In this document: one piece after another, positions 62,804 through 64,000 of the stretch
Position numbering within the stretch: the first letter of the stretch is position 1
Layout: each line of letters opens with the position of its first letter
DNA from: Flavobacterium aeripolare
GTDB taxonomy: Bacteria > Bacteroidota > Bacteroidia > Flavobacteriales > Flavobacteriaceae
Reading direction: 5' to 3'
DNA length: 64,000 nt
Assembly: GCF_013294025.1 (NCBI RefSeq)
Contig: NZ_JABSNL010000015.1
Location: forward strand, 1 to 64,000
Position numbers and translations under genes: made by a program
The notes under the pieces: model-generated
Databases searched by the model: none
The model's input: only the letters and a program-made list of their open reading frames with translations
Told to the model about the DNA's origin: nothing

Positions 62804-64000
62804 TTAGATTTTGACTGATTTAGTATTATCGTTTAAATTTAGCTTGTAAATTGCGGTACCTATAGTACCGTAGTTTCCGGTTTTGTCATTTATTATTTGA
62901 TCATAAATACAAGCTGTCGTTTCTTTTTGTGTCAGTAGATTATAGATTCCAACTTTATTTTTACTTTTTACGATAATCATGTTATTAAATTCTCCCGTGA
63001 TATCGTCGTATTTAGTTTCTAAAACTTCTTTCCCCAACATATCTAGCAAGCCAAGTTTTGACTTACTTTTAAACAGTAAGAAATTACATTTTCTAACCGT
63101 ATTGTAGTACGAATTTCTAACATCTAACGATACGATAGGCGTAATGAAATCATAGTCCTTTGCCGTTATTTTGCGCGAACTTTTATCAAGCATTGTATAT
63201 TTCTCATCCTCTTTAGCAATGTATATGTAATTGCTAGAATAGTTCTTGAACACTATTTTCTCTATCGACTCATATACACAGGGAGCAATTAATTTTCCGT
63301 ATGAATCTAGTATGCCAAATTTATCATTTTTCTTTACAAGCAACGATTCTTTATCGACAATGATAGCATCGTATTCACAGGTTACGATTTCGTGTGGGCT
63401 GCCATTATTTACCTGAATCATTCCGCACTTATCGCCTTGCTTAGAAGTTAGACTATTAGAATACGAAGTATTTATAAAATCATATTCAAATGGTAAAGAA
63501 ACCTCTCCATTAGCCTTAATGCAACCGTACTTTCCCTCTTTATTAATCGCTAGGTAAGAACCATCATTATATCTAGAAGACCTAATATTTTGATATTCGA
63601 TAGGAACAATCACTTTTTCATTCTCATCAATAATTCCCATTTTATCATTTAACTTGACGATAAAATTTTTACTATCCCTGATGGTATGCAATTCCTGATA
63701 CCAATTTTTAAGAACTGTTTTATTGTCAATTGTAATTAAGTTATACCCCTTATCATTGTTTACTTTGTACAGGTTGTTGTTTCTAAGCTTACTAAAACTT
63801 TTATATTCACAAGGAACCACAAATTGATTGCCTAATAAGCTATAGACTCCTCTAAGCGAGTTTTTTTTATCACGTATAAGATAGTAATTATCAATACCTT
63901 CAAAACGAGAGATTTCGCCCCACTCAAACGGAATCAAAACCTGATTGGCTCTATTTATAAGTCCGTAATAACCTGATTTGGCTCTTGCCAAAAAAATATC
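62804..64000 (-). CDS. WG-repeat protein, 5' end beyond the window
   Basis: At least 398 residues; the frame runs off the right edge (reading DIFLARAKSGYYG at the edge), so the start is not here. About ten WG-type repeats of 35-40 residues, each with G(K/Y)xGxI(D/N)xxG and PxxY/FDxI, for example DKMGIIDENEKVIVPIEYQNI and NDKFGILDSYGKLIAPC. These form beta-propeller-like or solenoid surfaces for binding. Cellular location cannot be told without the N terminus. Confidence 0.85.
   Translation of the reverse strand, partial: DIFLARAKSGYYGLINRANQVLIPFEWGEISRFEGIDNYYLIRDKKNSLRGVYSLLGNQFVVPCEYKSFSKLRNNNLYKVNNDKGYNLITIDNKTVLKNWYQELHTIRDSKNFIVKLNDKMGIIDENEKVIVPIEYQNIRSSRYNDGSYLAINKEGKYGCIKANGEVSLPFEYDFINTSYSNSLTSKQGDKCGMIQVNNGSPHEIVTCEYDAIIVDKESLLVKKNDKFGILDSYGKLIAPCVYESIEKIVFKNYSSNYIYIAKEDEKYTMLDKSSRKITAKDYDFITPIVSLDVRNSYYNTVRKCNFLLFKSKSKLGLLDMLGKEVLETKYDDITGEFNNMIIVKSKNKVGIYNLLTQKETTACIYDQIINDKTGNYGTIGTAIYKLNLNDNTKSVKI

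Overview
The window comes from a low-GC member of the Bacteroidota, family Flavobacteriaceae, close to Flavobacterium. Support: promoters of the TTG-N(about 19)-TAnnTTTG type before many genes, no consistent Shine-Dalgarno sites, a long-tailed ribosomal protein S16, a DnaE carrying its own proofreading domain, a MurF-Alr fusion, a SusC/TonB-type receptor and a PorT-like type IX secretion protein. It is mostly ordinary chromosome, with three places where small repeat-bounded or broken elements have accumulated.

Layout. 0-1 kb: a leftward double promoter, probably for an rRNA operon off the left edge, a structured RNA candidate and tRNA-Asp. 1-11 kb, leftward: DUF58 protein, M1 aminopeptidase, thioredoxin, a beta-barrel protein and DnaE. 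11.7-17.6 kb: leucine operon leuC-leuD-acetyltransferase-leuA-leuB, with a GxxExxY gene between inverted repeats wedged between leuC and leuD. 17.6-23.6 kb: a LytS/LytTR two-component pair divergent from cotH, then EF-hand, YHYH, MORN and SCO1 genes. cotH and the EF-hand operon share the same two-site operator at the same distance from the promoter. 23.7-27 kb: RRM protein, rpsP-rimM, a four-helix-bundle cassette between inverted repeats, and a tRNA methyltransferase. 27.6-35.8 kb: glutaryl-CoA dehydrogenase-like enzyme, DUF3050, an SGNH lipoprotein, an Fe-S group (ferredoxin, NifU-like, Mrp), a NUMOD4-HNH protein, an alkyltransferase-like protein, LysE, TrmB and an NTF2-like protein. 35.9-40.3 kb: L,D-transpeptidase, hibernation factor and prolyl oligopeptidase. 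40.4-40.9 kb: four tandem repeats of about 107 bp. 40.9-46.1 kb: a leftward light-repair operon with three different photolyase/cryptochrome proteins, DUF2071 and a 47-residue DUF2256 protein. 46.4-55 kb: TonB receptor with a His/Cys-rich secreted protein, Asd, MscL, MurF-Alr, a membrane protein and a PorT-like protein. 55.1-56.9 kb: a graveyard of gene fragments (signal peptide remnant, toxin-like fragment, REP-type transposase remnant) and a 120-bp tandem repeat that abuts tRNA-Ser. 57-64 kb: LysR/MFS pair, asparaginase, acyltransferase, TatD, a retropepsin-like protein and a WG-repeat protein cut by the right edge.

The most notable signals are: (1) the paired ATTCAC-type direct repeats with a 21-bp period before cotH and before the EF-hand operon, which define a candidate LytTR regulon including a SCO1 protein, next to a sensor with a Met/His-rich extracytoplasmic loop; (2) two unrelated single-gene cassettes (GxxExxY and four-helix bundle), each with its own inverted repeats, inserted in the intergenic joints of housekeeping operons without breaking a gene; (3) a tandem array at 40.4 kb that carries the same helically phased TTGCG motif as the GxxExxY flanks; (4) the 120-bp hairpin repeat beside tRNA-Ser with a REP-type transposase remnant nearby. 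All family assignments rest on reading the protein sequences; no database search was run.
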